64,000 nt of DNA from Halalkalibacter sp. APA_J-10(15) (GTDB lineage: Bacteria; Bacillota; Bacilli; Bacillales; Bacillaceae_D). The translations under genes were made by a program, and so were the position numbers. Below are positions 18,288 to 27,737 of the stretch, one piece after another (the stretch's first letter is position 1; each line of letters opens with the position of its first letter). The DNA lies in contig NZ_JALKEV010000004.1 of assembly GCF_023017105.1 (NCBI RefSeq), positions 62,001 to 126,000 on the forward strand, in the 5' to 3' direction. Below the pieces are notes generated by a model, which had not been told where the DNA came from, did not search any database, and saw only the letters and a list, made by a program, of their open reading frames with translations.

Positions 18288-18312
18288 GGGGGTTTACAGA
18301 ATCTTTTTATTT

Positions 18313-19368
18313 CTAACACTCGGTTAAACTGATGCTTTTCGAATTTATAATGTTTAATACTGTATCGACATCTGTTAGTTCAAATGGAAAAACAACTCCA
18401 GCATGACGATTGTTAATCACGTTAACTAGTGCAGCTGTTGCCATTGCAGTTACTTGATAATCAGAAGGTGTTGATAATGTCAAAGCCTTCTTTTTTCGCG
18501 TACCTGATATCATCCCAATCACTTCAACCGTCAAAAAAGCTTCTTCACCTTTCGACTGATTATGCTTAACGAAATGGGACAACAGTCTTGGATTTTTCAT
18601 TTTTACGAGCCGCTTTAATAAGCCTATTTTTTGTAAAATGAAAAGTAAATGATTAAAGGAATCGTTATTCCAAGCAGTCCAATAATGAATCGAATCTAGA
18701 CCTAACTTTTCAGCTACAAATTCCTTTTCGTCATGGTGGATCTCTCTGACAAACCGTAGTGTCTGACAATCACCGAAGGGAAGTTTTTTACGCCTTGTAA
18801 ATCCAGTGTACGTGAGCTGATTCTCTTTTGTTAGAGGCTCTGAAATGATTTGAAGCATATCCATGATACCCGTTATTCCGGCTTTAGCATTTGTATGTTG
18901 TAGCAATGCGACATCAACATTACTCACTTCATCAAATTGTTTTACTGCTTTCTTCACCATTAAAGCAGATAATCCAGGAAAGAATCCAGACATAGTAATA
19001 GAACAAACTCCCTTTTCAAGAGCATAATTATGTAATTGCTCTACTTGACTAGTGAACGACGAAAAAGGAGTCACATCTATACAGTGTACTCCCCTCCCTA
19101 TACAAAGCTTCTGCACAGCTGGTTCTTTTTGTTTTAATGCGACGATAACGACATTTACTTGACAAATAGCAGCTTCGATACTATCGCGCTTCGTTATATC
19201 CACATAACAAAACTCTGTTTGATTACTTAGCGATTGAGCTAATTGTTTTCCTCTCTCTATCTGATAATCCGCTACAACTAATTGTGAACGATCCAATTGC
19301 CTAAGTATCTCTTGACAGACCAGCTTCCCTAATATACCAGTAGCTCCTATGACGAGTACCTTATTCAT
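18313..19368 (-). CDS. saccharopine-dehydrogenase-like NAD(P)-binding protein (351 aa)
   Basis: A Rossmann N-terminus (VLVIGATGILGKLV, residues 4-17) is followed by an Asp-rich second strand (VVADYQ). The middle (SGFFPGLSALMVKKAV) and the C-terminal substrate domain match the saccharopine dehydrogenase-like superfamily. The substrate is unknown, and this fold is often misnamed, so lysine metabolism should not be assumed. An AAAGGTGA site precedes ATG 19368. It stands alone upstream of the leuA promoter. Confidence 0.65.
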   Translation of the reverse strand: MNKVLVIGATGILGKLVCQEILRQLDRSQLVVADYQIERGKQLAQSLSNQTEFCYVDITKRDSIEAAICQVNVVIVALKQKEPAVQKLCIGRGVHCIDVTPFSSFTSQVEQLHNYALEKGVCSITMSGFFPGLSALMVKKAVKQFDEVSNVDVALLQHTNAKAGITGIMDMLQIISEPLTKENQLTYTGFTRRKKLPFGDCQTLRFVREIHHDEKEFVAEKLGLDSIHYWTAWNNDSFNHLLFILQKIGLLKRLVKMKNPRLLSHFVKHNQSKGEEAFLTVEVIGMISGTRKKKALTLSTPSDYQVTAMATAALVNVINNRHAGVVFPFELTDVDTVLNIINSKSISLTEC

Positions 19369-19608
19369 CTTCTATCGCTCACCTTTCATTACTAATCTAT
19401 TAGGCATAAGCCCCAACAAAACGAGAGCCATTTCGGTTAACCATTGTACCTTTCAATTGATTTACTTCATGACACCTTCCGTATGCATCAATAGAGAACG
19501 GGACAGCCATCCCATCATACAAATATAACAAAATTCAGAACAAATTCTATATGTATGGTTAAGAAAACGATCGTATACCTATTTCATGATGAATCTTAAT
19601 ATGACTTA

Positions 19609-19674
19609 CTAGTTGACCTCGTACGCTAACCATATTAACATAAAAATCCAAGTAGCAACTATCATTCCTTTCAC
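19609..19674 (-). CDS. possible 21-aa membrane micro-ORF downstream of nhaC
   Basis: The minus-strand frame reads MKGMIVATWIFMLIWLAYEV then N and a stop, with GTG at 19674 (ATG at 19665). It is one hydrophobic span with a charged end. AAGGAGGTG lies upstream but 16 nt from the GTG; a closer start would have to be a rare ATC at 19683. The ribosome site is buried in the stem at 19687-19729. Plausible as an antiporter accessory peptide, but start and expression are uncertain. Confidence 0.3.
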   Translation of the reverse strand: MKGMIVATWIFMLIWLAYEVN

Positions 19675-19686
19675 AAGACCGATTAT

Positions 19687-19729
19687 AGCACCTCCTTATT
19701 CAATACAGTTTTGCATATGAGGAGGTGCT
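19687..19729 (-). promoter_or_regulatory. hairpin sequestering an AGGAGGTG ribosome site
   Basis: A perfect 10-bp stem (AGCACCTCCT at 19687-19696 with AGGAGGTGCT at 19720-19729) closes a 23-nt loop, 19 nt after the nhaC stop. On the minus strand the 3' arm contains a consensus Shine-Dalgarno paired with its complement. No T-run follows, so it is not a classical terminator. It could gate translation of the micro-ORF at 19609-19674, or it may simply protect the nhaC transcript end. Confidence 0.5.
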
Positions 19730-19748
19730 CAGGAAATATACTAGCTAA

Positions 19749-21158
19749 CTAAACGACAAACGTCACAACTGTATACAAAACAGCCGTAATCGCTGCGGCT
19801 ATTAATGCTGGTTTTAATTTATACTTGGCATAATCAATAACGGTTAATCCTAATATTTTGGCAATTGTATTCGTATCATCACTTAACGGTGAAGCAAACG
19901 CTCCGAATGCACCACTTGCAAAGACCGCACCGACAACGAGTGGGAATGAAACGTCACCAGCTATCGCAAGAGCCATTCCGAGTGGCATAAGAATTCCCCA
20001 CGTTCCCCATGCGGAACCGATAAAATACGAAACGGCAGCACCAAACAGGAAGATCAACGGAGCAATAAACAATGGTGGAATCCAACTAGTATGAGCTGTA
20101 ACAAAGCTAGAAAATCCCAAATCATCTGTTACAGCTGACAATCCCCAAACGATAGAAAGAAGAATAATGACACTCATTAATTCATTTCCACCGAACACAA
20201 AGCTTTCAATTAAATCAGACAGCTTAAATTTTTGTAATAAATAAAATACCATCGTCATCATCGTCGTCAACAGCAACGCCACCACCATTGCATCAAGGAC
20301 GTTCGCTCGAATAAACGCTTCGAATGGCCCTACTCCACGTTCATACCCGTCCCACCAAGTTAAAAACAAAGTCAACCCGATAACGAGAACTAGTGGAAGA
20401 ACCAAATTCCACGGCTTAATCGGCAATTCCGTTGAAACGACTGGATGACATTCATGCCAATCATCCTCTTCTTCCCTATCTGTTATTTCTAAAGGTGCTG
20501 TTGATTTTTTCTTTGCATGATGAAAGAAGCTCAAATAAATCCCTAAGCCGATCATGACAATGGAAAAAAAATTAAAAGGTATACTTTGAATAAAGAGAGA
20601 GTAAGGATCGATTTCAAGCCCTTCATTCTCTGTTGCCATTTGAATAACAGATACCATATAACCGACAAATGCCGTTGCAACTGGAATGAGGACAATAACA
20701 GGAGTTGCTGTCGTTTCGATAATAAATCCTAATTCAGCAGTCGTCATTCTCACTCTTTTCAACAAAGCTCTCATAATCGGTGCGATTGTAACAAAGCGAA
20801 ATGTCGGAGCACTAAAGGTCCCGATTGTCGACACATACGTCAAAACTAACGCTTGCTTTCTCGTATGAATTCGTTCAGCAGCCTTCTCCACAAACCCTCT
20901 AATCCCACCAGTTACTTTTACCATACCAACTAAGCCAGAAAACGAATATAGAAAGACTATTATTTTAATATTATTTGGGTCAATTAACGCTTGAACAACA
21001 TAAACAAACATTGCTTGAACTCCACCTAGAAAGGTCGGTTCGATTAAATAAGAGCCCACTAAGAGACCAACGAACAGACCTGGGAGAACTTGCTTCGTAT
21101 AAATCGCAATCGGTATCACAAATAAAAAAGGAACAATCGCAAGCCAGCTTGATTCCAT
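19749..21158 (-). CDS. NhaC-family Na+/H+ antiporter or organic-acid/Na+ exchanger
   Basis: The 469-residue polytopic membrane protein has about 11-12 hydrophobic segments. Family signatures include GTFSAPTFRFVTIAP, an AWGTWGILMPLG segment near residue 385, and SPLSDDTNTIAKILG near residue 430. NhaC proteins exchange protons for sodium, or malate for lactate in MleN, and matter for pH homeostasis in alkaliphiles. ATG at 21158 with AGGTGA just upstream is preferred over GTG at 21167. It is monocistronic, or coupled only to the micro-ORF downstream. Confidence 0.85.
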   Translation of the reverse strand: MESSWLAIVPFLFVIPIAIYTKQVLPGLFVGLLVGSYLIEPTFLGGVQAMFVYVVQALIDPNNIKIIVFLYSFSGLVGMVKVTGGIRGFVEKAAERIHTRKQALVLTYVSTIGTFSAPTFRFVTIAPIMRALLKRVRMTTAELGFIIETTATPVIVLIPVATAFVGYMVSVIQMATENEGLEIDPYSLFIQSIPFNFFSIVMIGLGIYLSFFHHAKKKSTAPLEITDREEEDDWHECHPVVSTELPIKPWNLVLPLVLVIGLTLFLTWWDGYERGVGPFEAFIRANVLDAMVVALLLTTMMTMVFYLLQKFKLSDLIESFVFGGNELMSVIILLSIVWGLSAVTDDLGFSSFVTAHTSWIPPLFIAPLIFLFGAAVSYFIGSAWGTWGILMPLGMALAIAGDVSFPLVVGAVFASGAFGAFASPLSDDTNTIAKILGLTVIDYAKYKLKPALIAAAITAVLYTVVTFVV

Positions 21159-21384
21159 TCTGCTCACCTATTCTTTTTTAGACATCATTTAACCTTTTTA
21201 TCATGTGAGCAAAAATATAAATTATACAAAGACATACACACACATACAAAGATCGAAATTCGAATATACTAGCAGTACATAAGGACAAAGAATGAATTTC
21301 TATAGTAAAATAAATGTGGAGCTGTAAATCAGTTAGGTAGTTGAAAGAGAGAGAGCTTGTCCCTATGAAAAAGGAGTGGAGAAA

Positions 21385-21678
21385 ATGGAACTGAATTTAT
21401 TAGAATTGTATGAGGAAATGCCAGATTTCCACAATCATAATGAAGCAAGCCTATGGTTTCATAAGCAATTCCCAAATAATATCCAATTTAAAGAGATTGA
21501 CACGATTAACGGAACAAAGGTGTATTACTATCACATCATTAAAGATCGAAAAACGTATGAAGATTATATGCACAGCCTAAAAGAGCCTCTAGAGCAAACT
21601 ATCATATCGAATGAACCATTCAAAAGTTATTCTACTGTTGAAATTAGTGAGGATGGCGGAGTAAGTGTGACGGAATAA
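21385..21678 (+). CDS. hypothetical acidic protein (97 aa)
   Basis: ATG at 21385 is preceded by AAGGAG. The upstream GTG at 21376 overlaps that site and is less likely. The sequence is acidic and soluble, with YYHIIKDRKTYEDYM in the middle. I recognise no family. It is the only plus-strand gene between nhaC and the sugar island and has a strong terminator at 21802-21842. Confidence 0.6.
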   Translation: MELNLLELYEEMPDFHNHNEASLWFHKQFPNNIQFKEIDTINGTKVYYYHIIKDRKTYEDYMHSLKEPLEQTIISNEPFKSYSTVEISEDGGVSVTE

Positions 21679-21801
21679 GCCACCTTATGCTACTAATAGT
21701 CGTTTCGTTCAAAAGCCCTAACGCGCGAACTCTGATTCTCTTATACCCTTCTTAAGTTAAACACTTCTTAGATTCCTAAAAAATTTTACTTTACAAGTGA
21801 A

Positions 21802-21842
21802 GGCAGCGAATACTATTCATAGTTATTCGCTGCCCTTTTTTT
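21802..21842 (+). terminator. strong rho-independent terminator
   Basis: A perfect 11-bp stem GGCAGCGAATA/TATTCGCTGCC (21802-21812, 21824-21834) is followed by CTTTTTTTATT. It ends the 97-aa gene transcript. It abuts the 3' end of the convergent GH59 gene and may slow that transcript too. Confidence 0.85.
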
Positions 21843-21843
21843 A

Positions 21844-24800
21844 TTACTCAACCGTCATTCTTTTTCTATAAACGATTGTAACTAAACCAATTGCAAACAA
21901 TGCAATTCCTACTAGTAACCAGTTATACAAATTTGTCGCTGTTGCAGGTAATCCATGCTCATCATTTTGTCCCTTATCTTCTTCATCCCTTGAGCTTCCA
22001 TCTCCATCCCCTGGGCCTTCATCTCCATCCCCTGGGCCTTCATCTCCGTCCCCTGGGCCTTCATCTCCATCCCCTGGGCCTTCATCTCCATCCCCTGGGC
22101 CTTCATCTCCGTCCCCTGGGCCTTCATCTCCGTCCCCTGGGCCTTCATCTCCGTCCCCTGGGCCTTCATCTCCGTCCCCTGGGCCTTCATCTCCGTCCCC
22201 TGGGCCTTCATCTCCGTTTTGACTAGCTCCTCTTATAATATCTAAACCTTCTATAATGAATGTTCCGCCTTTCACAACAATGTGAGCAGTATGATCGCCT
22301 TCATCAAGACCGCGCAGGTGATAGGACGTTTGTCTGTCTCCTCGTGAGTACACTCGATAGTTCTCTTCGGTTAATTCTCCGTCAATGTAAACATCAATAA
22401 CGGCATCTGGTGTTGCACCAAACAAATTGAACCCCGTTCCTTCAAAATGAAAGAGCATACTAGTATCGCTACTTTCAAGGTTTGGTGTGCTGTAAATATC
22501 GACACCCCTGTAATCCATAAAATCTTCTTTTATCTCATTGTCCTTTAATGACACTTTTAACGTATGAGTTGTTTCCTCTAAATCTCTAATCGAGAATCTA
22601 ATTCCGGTTTGCGGATTAACAGAAAAATCACCCATGTCCTCACCATTTAGTTCAAAATTATAAAGAGTTTCATCTCCTGTTCCAGAGAAATAATCAATTC
22701 CTGACCCAGTGAAGCTAATAACTAAATACGGATCATCATTAAAATTTGCCCAAGCATTCGTTTGATTAGATCCCCATACATTCCCATTCCTTCTTAACGC
22801 ATAAACCGTATTTTCCTCCTCACCAACTTCAGAATCTTCTGTTATCGGAATGAAGTTACTTGGAGCAAGATTTGTAACCGCTAATACTGGATCAGTTGTC
22901 TCTATTTCTGCTTTTGTAAAACTCACATATCGATCAGTGGTAACCACTTCTAACGTATGTTCTTCATCTTCAAGCCCTTTTGCTGACCAAACGACTTGCT
23001 CAATTGAACTATTATTTAAATAATTTGCTTCGCCTACTAGCTCGCCATTTAAATAAATATCAGCCGTTCCATTCGAAGGATTTGTTATCCCAAACAACCT
23101 AACCTCTGTTCCTTTAAATGTAATTTCAAACGATCCTCCTACTCCTGACCATGTATTCGTATTATTCGATGACCAACTACCAGAATAATACACATGATTT
23201 AACTCACCCCGTTCATCGACTACATCTCTAAAACCGACAGTAACCCCATTCCATACAGGTACATCTGTACTTGCCGTCATTCGTGTACGATTAAAATGAG
23301 CATACCCGACTTGACCGAATTCCCACTGACCAATGTAGCCGATTGGATTACTACGATCGTTGTTATTTCGTGCTTCTTCTACTGTGCCTATCTTCATACC
23401 TTGCGCGCTATCATATTTTTCAGACATATATGGGTAGCCATCAATTGGATCGACACGTAGCTGATCATAAAGGGTTTCATAATAACCTGATCCAATAACC
23501 GCTCTTCCTGACATAACGAGCGAGTCCTCATCCTTATAAAACGCTATTTCTTCATCATTCACATATAACGTAAAAATATTTTCCTTCGCTTCAAATGCAA
23601 GGTTATTCCAAACATTTGCATTAAAGCCATCTACTGTACCACTTGAAACGACATTGCCAAGCTTTAAGATTTCATACCTACCATCTGAATATATACGTGC
23701 ATTGTATGGTGCATGCGAATCCGTTCCACCTGCCTTCACATGACGTAATCCTATTAGCGCATAATTACTTCTCCCACTCACTTCAGGTGTGTGAGTATCA
23801 AGTAAAAAATCATAAGACACCTTATAATTCACCCAGCGATAGTCCCCAAAGTTCGTATGTGGGTTACTATTACTTGCAGACCCGTCCGTTCCTCCCCAAA
23901 CAGCCCAATCCGCGCCGATAATGTCATGTGTTATTTTTTGTTGAAGCATATTGCCTCGTTCATCTGCATCTGGAATATCCCGCGCGATACGGTTCGCACT
24001 TCCACTCGTCTCTTGTATCGTGGCTTCTTTCACGACTTCAAATGCTCCCCGTTGATCAGTCGTATAACGTGGTGTACCTCCTCGACGTTCAACGTAATCT
24101 CGTCCTTGATCATCGGTAGGATACTCACTATATTCAAAATCATCAACATACGGTAACGGAAGTATCGTATCCTGTGAACTATCAAAAGGACTAGATGAAT
24201 ACTCAAATCCTTCTATTTTAGATTTTTGATCGAGAGTTGTGACTGTCAAAAGCGAATAAGGCTTCACCTCGATTTCATACTGACCATCAACTGGCTCAAT
24301 TTTATCAATTTGCTGAAACCAGTTCGCATCATAGGACTGACCTGCGTCTGGACCTCTTGTTTCCCACACGTATAAAGGCGCATTTTCTTTTCCATTTAAA
24401 TTCTTCGCTTCGATTTGATAGTGACGTGTCTCTCGCGTATTGTTGGCATATACTGTTGTATAATCATCAGATTGTGGGTCTTTTACTGTCAAATAGTTAT
24501 GAGTGCTCGTATCCACATCAACTCCACCATCCATGAAATTCCCGTCACTAAAGGTGGCACCTTTAATATACATCCAGCGCTCATTTTCTTCTGTAGTTGT
24601 ATTATTGTATCCAACAAAATTCATAACATGACGCACTCCTAATAATCCTCCATCAACTTCAAAGGAACCATTCCATGGTGTAAATGCATTAATTAAATGT
24701 TTTGGTGTATAAGAAGAACCTTGATAAAATGCCCCTACAGAAGGCTGAAAATCAAAAGAAACTGCTTGGAGTGGATGTTCTCCTGCACCTTCCCAGCTGT

Positions 24801-25806
24801 ACATAGAAATTATTCGTGACGTAACATCAACAATACTATAGCGTCCACCAAGGCCTTGATAATGTGGCTCCATATTAATTCGATACCTAGCATTAATCAT
24901 TGGTGAGACCCCTTCTGAAGACCATATCTCTTTCGGCTCTTTACCTTCAGCTATTAAATGGCTTTGAAGCTGTGTCAGCTCACTTGAACCAGTTAAGCCG
25001 TAATGACTACTAATGACATCAATTTCATCAATTAAGTCAGGATGATCAAGCAATGTCTGACTGATGGTTCTCGTATCACGATAACCATCACCACCAACTA
25101 ATTTAATGTCCTTATAAAATTCATCATAATTCGGCTCTTCCTTCATTCGTGACGTATAATACTTCAACCACTCAAGCTCATTTCTTCCATTATTTTGAGC
25201 TCGTTCATTTTGTGAAATCCCAACATAATCAAGACGAAAGCCAAACTCTTCATAAACTGCGTCAATCGTCTGCTTAAACCATTGATATCGATTTTCGTAC
25301 TCTTGATTAGCTGCACCTTCCCACGTCCAACGAGGCTCTCCCCAGCGAAGGATTTCAGTTGTAATGTGAGGGTTAATAGCCTTCGCATCTGCAGCAAATT
25401 GAAACCCTGCTCCACGTAACACGTTTGCCGGTTCATCAGCATAACGCATCGTCGCAGGCTCTGTCCCTGAAGAAGAATCGACATCTGCACCTAGCTCCAC
25501 TTTTACATGAACGAGCCCTGCACCTGTATTCGGATCAAAAAGTTGGTGCATCATCTCCCAATACTGATCAGGATGCTCTTCCTTATAATCAATCATTAAT
25601 CGAGACGTGTTATTTGCTGAAACTGTACCAAATCCTTTAAAGCGGTTATACTCATCGACATCCGTTCCATCTATTACAATTGTTCTCGTCCCGTCCTCTG
25701 CTCTTGATTCATTTGCAGCCATCATTAGAACAAGTAAAGCAATCATGATGAGACTAATCACGATATACAACCAATACGTTGAATAACGTTTCATTTCATT
25801 AACCAT
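21844..25806 (-). CDS. cell-wall-anchored GH59 beta-galactosidase / galactosylceramidase-type enzyme (1320 aa)
   Basis: Signal peptide at residues 1-36, then a GH59 TIM barrel: GFGTVSANNTSRL and VKVELGADVD match human GALC patterns. The predicted acid/base is Glu201 (ISQNER) and the nucleophile Glu298 (IWSSEG). A GALC-type lectin domain follows (about 570-790), then three beta-sandwich repeats with GSFEITFKG-like strands (about 850-1190), probably sugar-binding. Next come ten DEGPGDG heptads, and the C-terminus LPATA-hydrophobic span-YRKR, a sortase signal. GGGAGAG precedes ATG 25806. It lies downstream of a YesM/YesN pair and a cre box. The natural substrate is unknown; galactan or a galactosylated hemicellulose is more likely than a sphingolipid. 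Confidence 0.85.
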   Translation of the reverse strand: MVNEMKRYSTYWLYIVISLIMIALLVLMMAANESRAEDGTRTIVIDGTDVDEYNRFKGFGTVSANNTSRLMIDYKEEHPDQYWEMMHQLFDPNTGAGLVHVKVELGADVDSSSGTEPATMRYADEPANVLRGAGFQFAADAKAINPHITTEILRWGEPRWTWEGAANQEYENRYQWFKQTIDAVYEEFGFRLDYVGISQNERAQNNGRNELEWLKYYTSRMKEEPNYDEFYKDIKLVGGDGYRDTRTISQTLLDHPDLIDEIDVISSHYGLTGSSELTQLQSHLIAEGKEPKEIWSSEGVSPMINARYRINMEPHYQGLGGRYSIVDVTSRIISMYSWEGAGEHPLQAVSFDFQPSVGAFYQGSSYTPKHLINAFTPWNGSFEVDGGLLGVRHVMNFVGYNNTTTEENERWMYIKGATFSDGNFMDGGVDVDTSTHNYLTVKDPQSDDYTTVYANNTRETRHYQIEAKNLNGKENAPLYVWETRGPDAGQSYDANWFQQIDKIEPVDGQYEIEVKPYSLLTVTTLDQKSKIEGFEYSSSPFDSSQDTILPLPYVDDFEYSEYPTDDQGRDYVERRGGTPRYTTDQRGAFEVVKEATIQETSGSANRIARDIPDADERGNMLQQKITHDIIGADWAVWGGTDGSASNSNPHTNFGDYRWVNYKVSYDFLLDTHTPEVSGRSNYALIGLRHVKAGGTDSHAPYNARIYSDGRYEILKLGNVVSSGTVDGFNANVWNNLAFEAKENIFTLYVNDEEIAFYKDEDSLVMSGRAVIGSGYYETLYDQLRVDPIDGYPYMSEKYDSAQGMKIGTVEEARNNNDRSNPIGYIGQWEFGQVGYAHFNRTRMTASTDVPVWNGVTVGFRDVVDERGELNHVYYSGSWSSNNTNTWSGVGGSFEITFKGTEVRLFGITNPSNGTADIYLNGELVGEANYLNNSSIEQVVWSAKGLEDEEHTLEVVTTDRYVSFTKAEIETTDPVLAVTNLAPSNFIPITEDSEVGEEENTVYALRRNGNVWGSNQTNAWANFNDDPYLVISFTGSGIDYFSGTGDETLYNFELNGEDMGDFSVNPQTGIRFSIRDLEETTHTLKVSLKDNEIKEDFMDYRGVDIYSTPNLESSDTSMLFHFEGTGFNLFGATPDAVIDVYIDGELTEENYRVYSRGDRQTSYHLRGLDEGDHTAHIVVKGGTFIIEGLDIIRGASQNGDEGPGDGDEGPGDGDEGPGDGDEGPGDGDEGPGDGDEGPGDGDEGPGDGDEGPGDGDEGPGDGDEGPGDGDGSSRDEEDKGQNDEHGLPATATNLYNWLLVGIALFAIGLVTIVYRKRMTVE
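22002..22217 (-). repeat. 21-bp tandem repeat array inside the GH59 gene (10 copies)
   Basis: Ten head-to-tail 21-bp units encode the heptad DEGPGDG. Units differ mainly by one synonymous position (GAT/GAC for one Asp). It forms the wall-spanning stalk before the sorting signal. Copy number is likely to vary between strains by replication slippage, which would keep the frame. Confidence 0.95.
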
Positions 25807-25985
25807 TTTTTCAACTCTCCCTTTTTATCAGGAAACAATCATGACTAAGAGTGTTCGTTAACAGTTGATCCTGATCATCATTTGACTTTTCCTTACAACA
25901 AGGTGTCGCTCATGATGAAAAGACAAATTCCTTCAATCACCTCCTGCGTTGAGTAAAATGATTATAATCTTGTGACCAGCATCTA

Positions 25986-25999
25986 TGATAGCGCTTACA
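25986..25999 (-). promoter_or_regulatory. cre box (CcpA site) upstream of the GH59 gene
   Basis: On the minus strand TGTAAGCGCTATCA matches the consensus TGWAARCGYTWNCW at every position. It lies 20-33 nt upstream of a TATAAT (25966-25961), so it overlaps the -35 region. It predicts catabolite repression of the GH59 gene. A weaker cre-like sequence with two mismatches is at 26095-26108. The rest of 25807-26135 shows no gene. Confidence 0.8.
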
Positions 26000-26105
26000 T
26001 CTTAACATAAGCATATCTACTTTCTATGCCATTATCTTGACTATCTATAGTGCTATTTTTGCATATTTGATTTCTAGATATCGAATGTTATGTCTTAAAA
26101 CGCTT

Positions 26106-26137
26106 AAACACACAGCCGCTTCAGCAGCTGTGTGTTT
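26106..26137 (-). terminator. terminator of the upstream YesN-type regulator gene
   Basis: AAACACACAGC and GCTGTGTGTTT form an 11-bp stem overlapping the stop codon of the regulator gene. A T-containing stretch follows on the minus strand. Confidence 0.65.
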
Positions 26138-27737
26138 AATTTGCCTTTCGATACTCTAGTGGCGATATATCATTACGCTTTTTAAAAAGCTTTATAAAAT
26201 AACTCGTATTTTCATACCCAAGCATGTGGGCAATATCTTCAATTGCCTTATTGGTCTCACGTAAATAAGTTGCTGCCTTCTCCATTTTCACCCGTATAAC
26301 ATACTCTATAAACGTTTCACCGGTTTCCTTTTTAAACAATCGACTAAAATGACTCGGATTCATATAAAGGTGATTAGCAACAGCTTCCATCGTAATCCGT
26401 TCTTGTAGATGTTGCTCAACATATTTCTTCGCTTCCCACACTTCTAACCGTTCGGTACGACTAGATGATTGCACAAAATGAATGATACGATGGAAGAAGT
26501 CGTTCATATACTTCTTAAGCTGGCACACATTAGCTAATTCATGGATGCTACTATGATCTGAATTATGATGTTGCTCATGCGCAAAGGTGTAATGGTAATG
26601 AAGCTCAATCGTGATAATAAGATTATGAAGCCAGCTTCTAACGGAATCTGGGTGATAATGTCCCTCTTTTATAATCGTAATCCATCGATCAACTACCTGT
26701 GAGGCTTTTACTTGGTCCCCTTCAAGCGTTACCTTCTTCCATTCCTCTAACGCTTCATTGTACCAGTGAAAAATCGTTTGATCAGTTTCAGATCCGTTAA
26801 ACGGTTCAAAACGAACTATCTCTTCCTCTTCAACATAAAACCACCTAGCTTCACAACTCGTTAATTGTTTGAGTGATTGTTTTAATTCTACCATCGATGT
26901 AACGGCCTGTTTATAAGCAAATGTTATGCTCACTCCACTACACTTCTTTAATATAGTTTGAAATTGCTTCAGCCTTTTGCGAACTTCCTCATAAGGATTT
27001 TCTTTCATTGTTGGTACAAATGGAAAGCACCATATCAATTGATCCGGTTCATAGAGAACACCTTCAAGCTCGACTCCTTGCCCAAGCGTTTCCTTAGCTA
27101 CTTTCTCAACAAAAAAAGAAAATAGCTCCTCTGATGAATGAAATTTCTCCCATCCAGCATCAATGTTCATCATTCTTCCACTAATCGGAATATAATAATA
27201 ATCATCCAAATTCAATTGAAAAAACTCGTTTGTATGCTTCCATTCACGCTCATTTAAATTAGATGTTGTTAGAAATTTTTGCAGCCATTGCTTTTTCAGA
27301 TTTTCTTTATTATGATCGACGATGTTTTTTAAAGAGGCAACCTTGGCTTGGTCTTCTTTCTGCTTTCTAGCCTCATACACAAGCTTATTAACTGCTATTC
27401 GAAATGTTTTAGGTTCGAGTGTTTCTTTTAAAATATAATCATTCACAAAGAGGCGTACAGCTTTTTGAGCATAATGAAAATCATCATGACAAGAAATGAT
27501 AAGTGCTTGCAAATGCTCATTAAGTGATTTCATTTGCGCAATTAGCTCCAAACCATTCATATTCGGCATATCAATATCTGTAATGAGAATATCTGGTGTT
27601 TTGTCTTGAGCTATTTCGAGTGCATCGATTCCTGTCTCACATTTCCCAATAACCTCTAAACCTAACTCTCTCCATGAAATCATCCCATACATAAACTCCA
27701 ACATTTGAAAATTATCATCAACGAGAAGAACCTTCAT
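26136..27737 (-). CDS. YesN-type response regulator, AraC DNA-binding domain (533 aa)
   Basis: The N-terminal receiver is intact: VDDN (about residues 6-9), phosphoacceptor Asp in LITDIDMPNMNG (about 54) and Lys in YILKE. A long linker follows, then a C-terminal AraC double helix-turn-helix with MNPSHFSRLFKKETG and GYENTSYFIKLFKK. ATG at 27737 is preceded by GGAGGTGGAGG; the in-frame extension upstream is not supported. It overlaps its kinase gene by 20 nt. With the kinase and the ABC transporter upstream it resembles XynC/XynD controlling XynEFG in Geobacillus. It probably activates the transporter and/or the GH59 gene. Confidence 0.85.
   Translation of the reverse strand: MKVLLVDDNFQMLEFMYGMISWRELGLEVIGKCETGIDALEIAQDKTPDILITDIDMPNMNGLELIAQMKSLNEHLQALIISCHDDFHYAQKAVRLFVNDYILKETLEPKTFRIAVNKLVYEARKQKEDQAKVASLKNIVDHNKENLKKQWLQKFLTTSNLNEREWKHTNEFFQLNLDDYYYIPISGRMMNIDAGWEKFHSSEELFSFFVEKVAKETLGQGVELEGVLYEPDQLIWCFPFVPTMKENPYEEVRKRLKQFQTILKKCSGVSITFAYKQAVTSMVELKQSLKQLTSCEARWFYVEEEEIVRFEPFNGSETDQTIFHWYNEALEEWKKVTLEGDQVKASQVVDRWITIIKEGHYHPDSVRSWLHNLIITIELHYHYTFAHEQHHNSDHSSIHELANVCQLKKYMNDFFHRIIHFVQSSSRTERLEVWEAKKYVEQHLQERITMEAVANHLYMNPSHFSRLFKKETGETFIEYVIRVKMEKAATYLRETNKAIEDIAHMLGYENTSYFIKLFKKRNDISPLEYRKAN

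Noticed and set aside
22002-22217. Regular 21-bp repeats that could be mistaken for a CRISPR array
   Set aside because: There are no unique spacers; the units are contiguous, in frame and encode a stalk in the GH59 protein.
21891-22226. Plus-strand open frame of 111 codons rich in Leu-His-Pro repeats
   Set aside because: It is the mirror image of the DEGPGDG repeat on the minus strand, with no ribosome site of its own.
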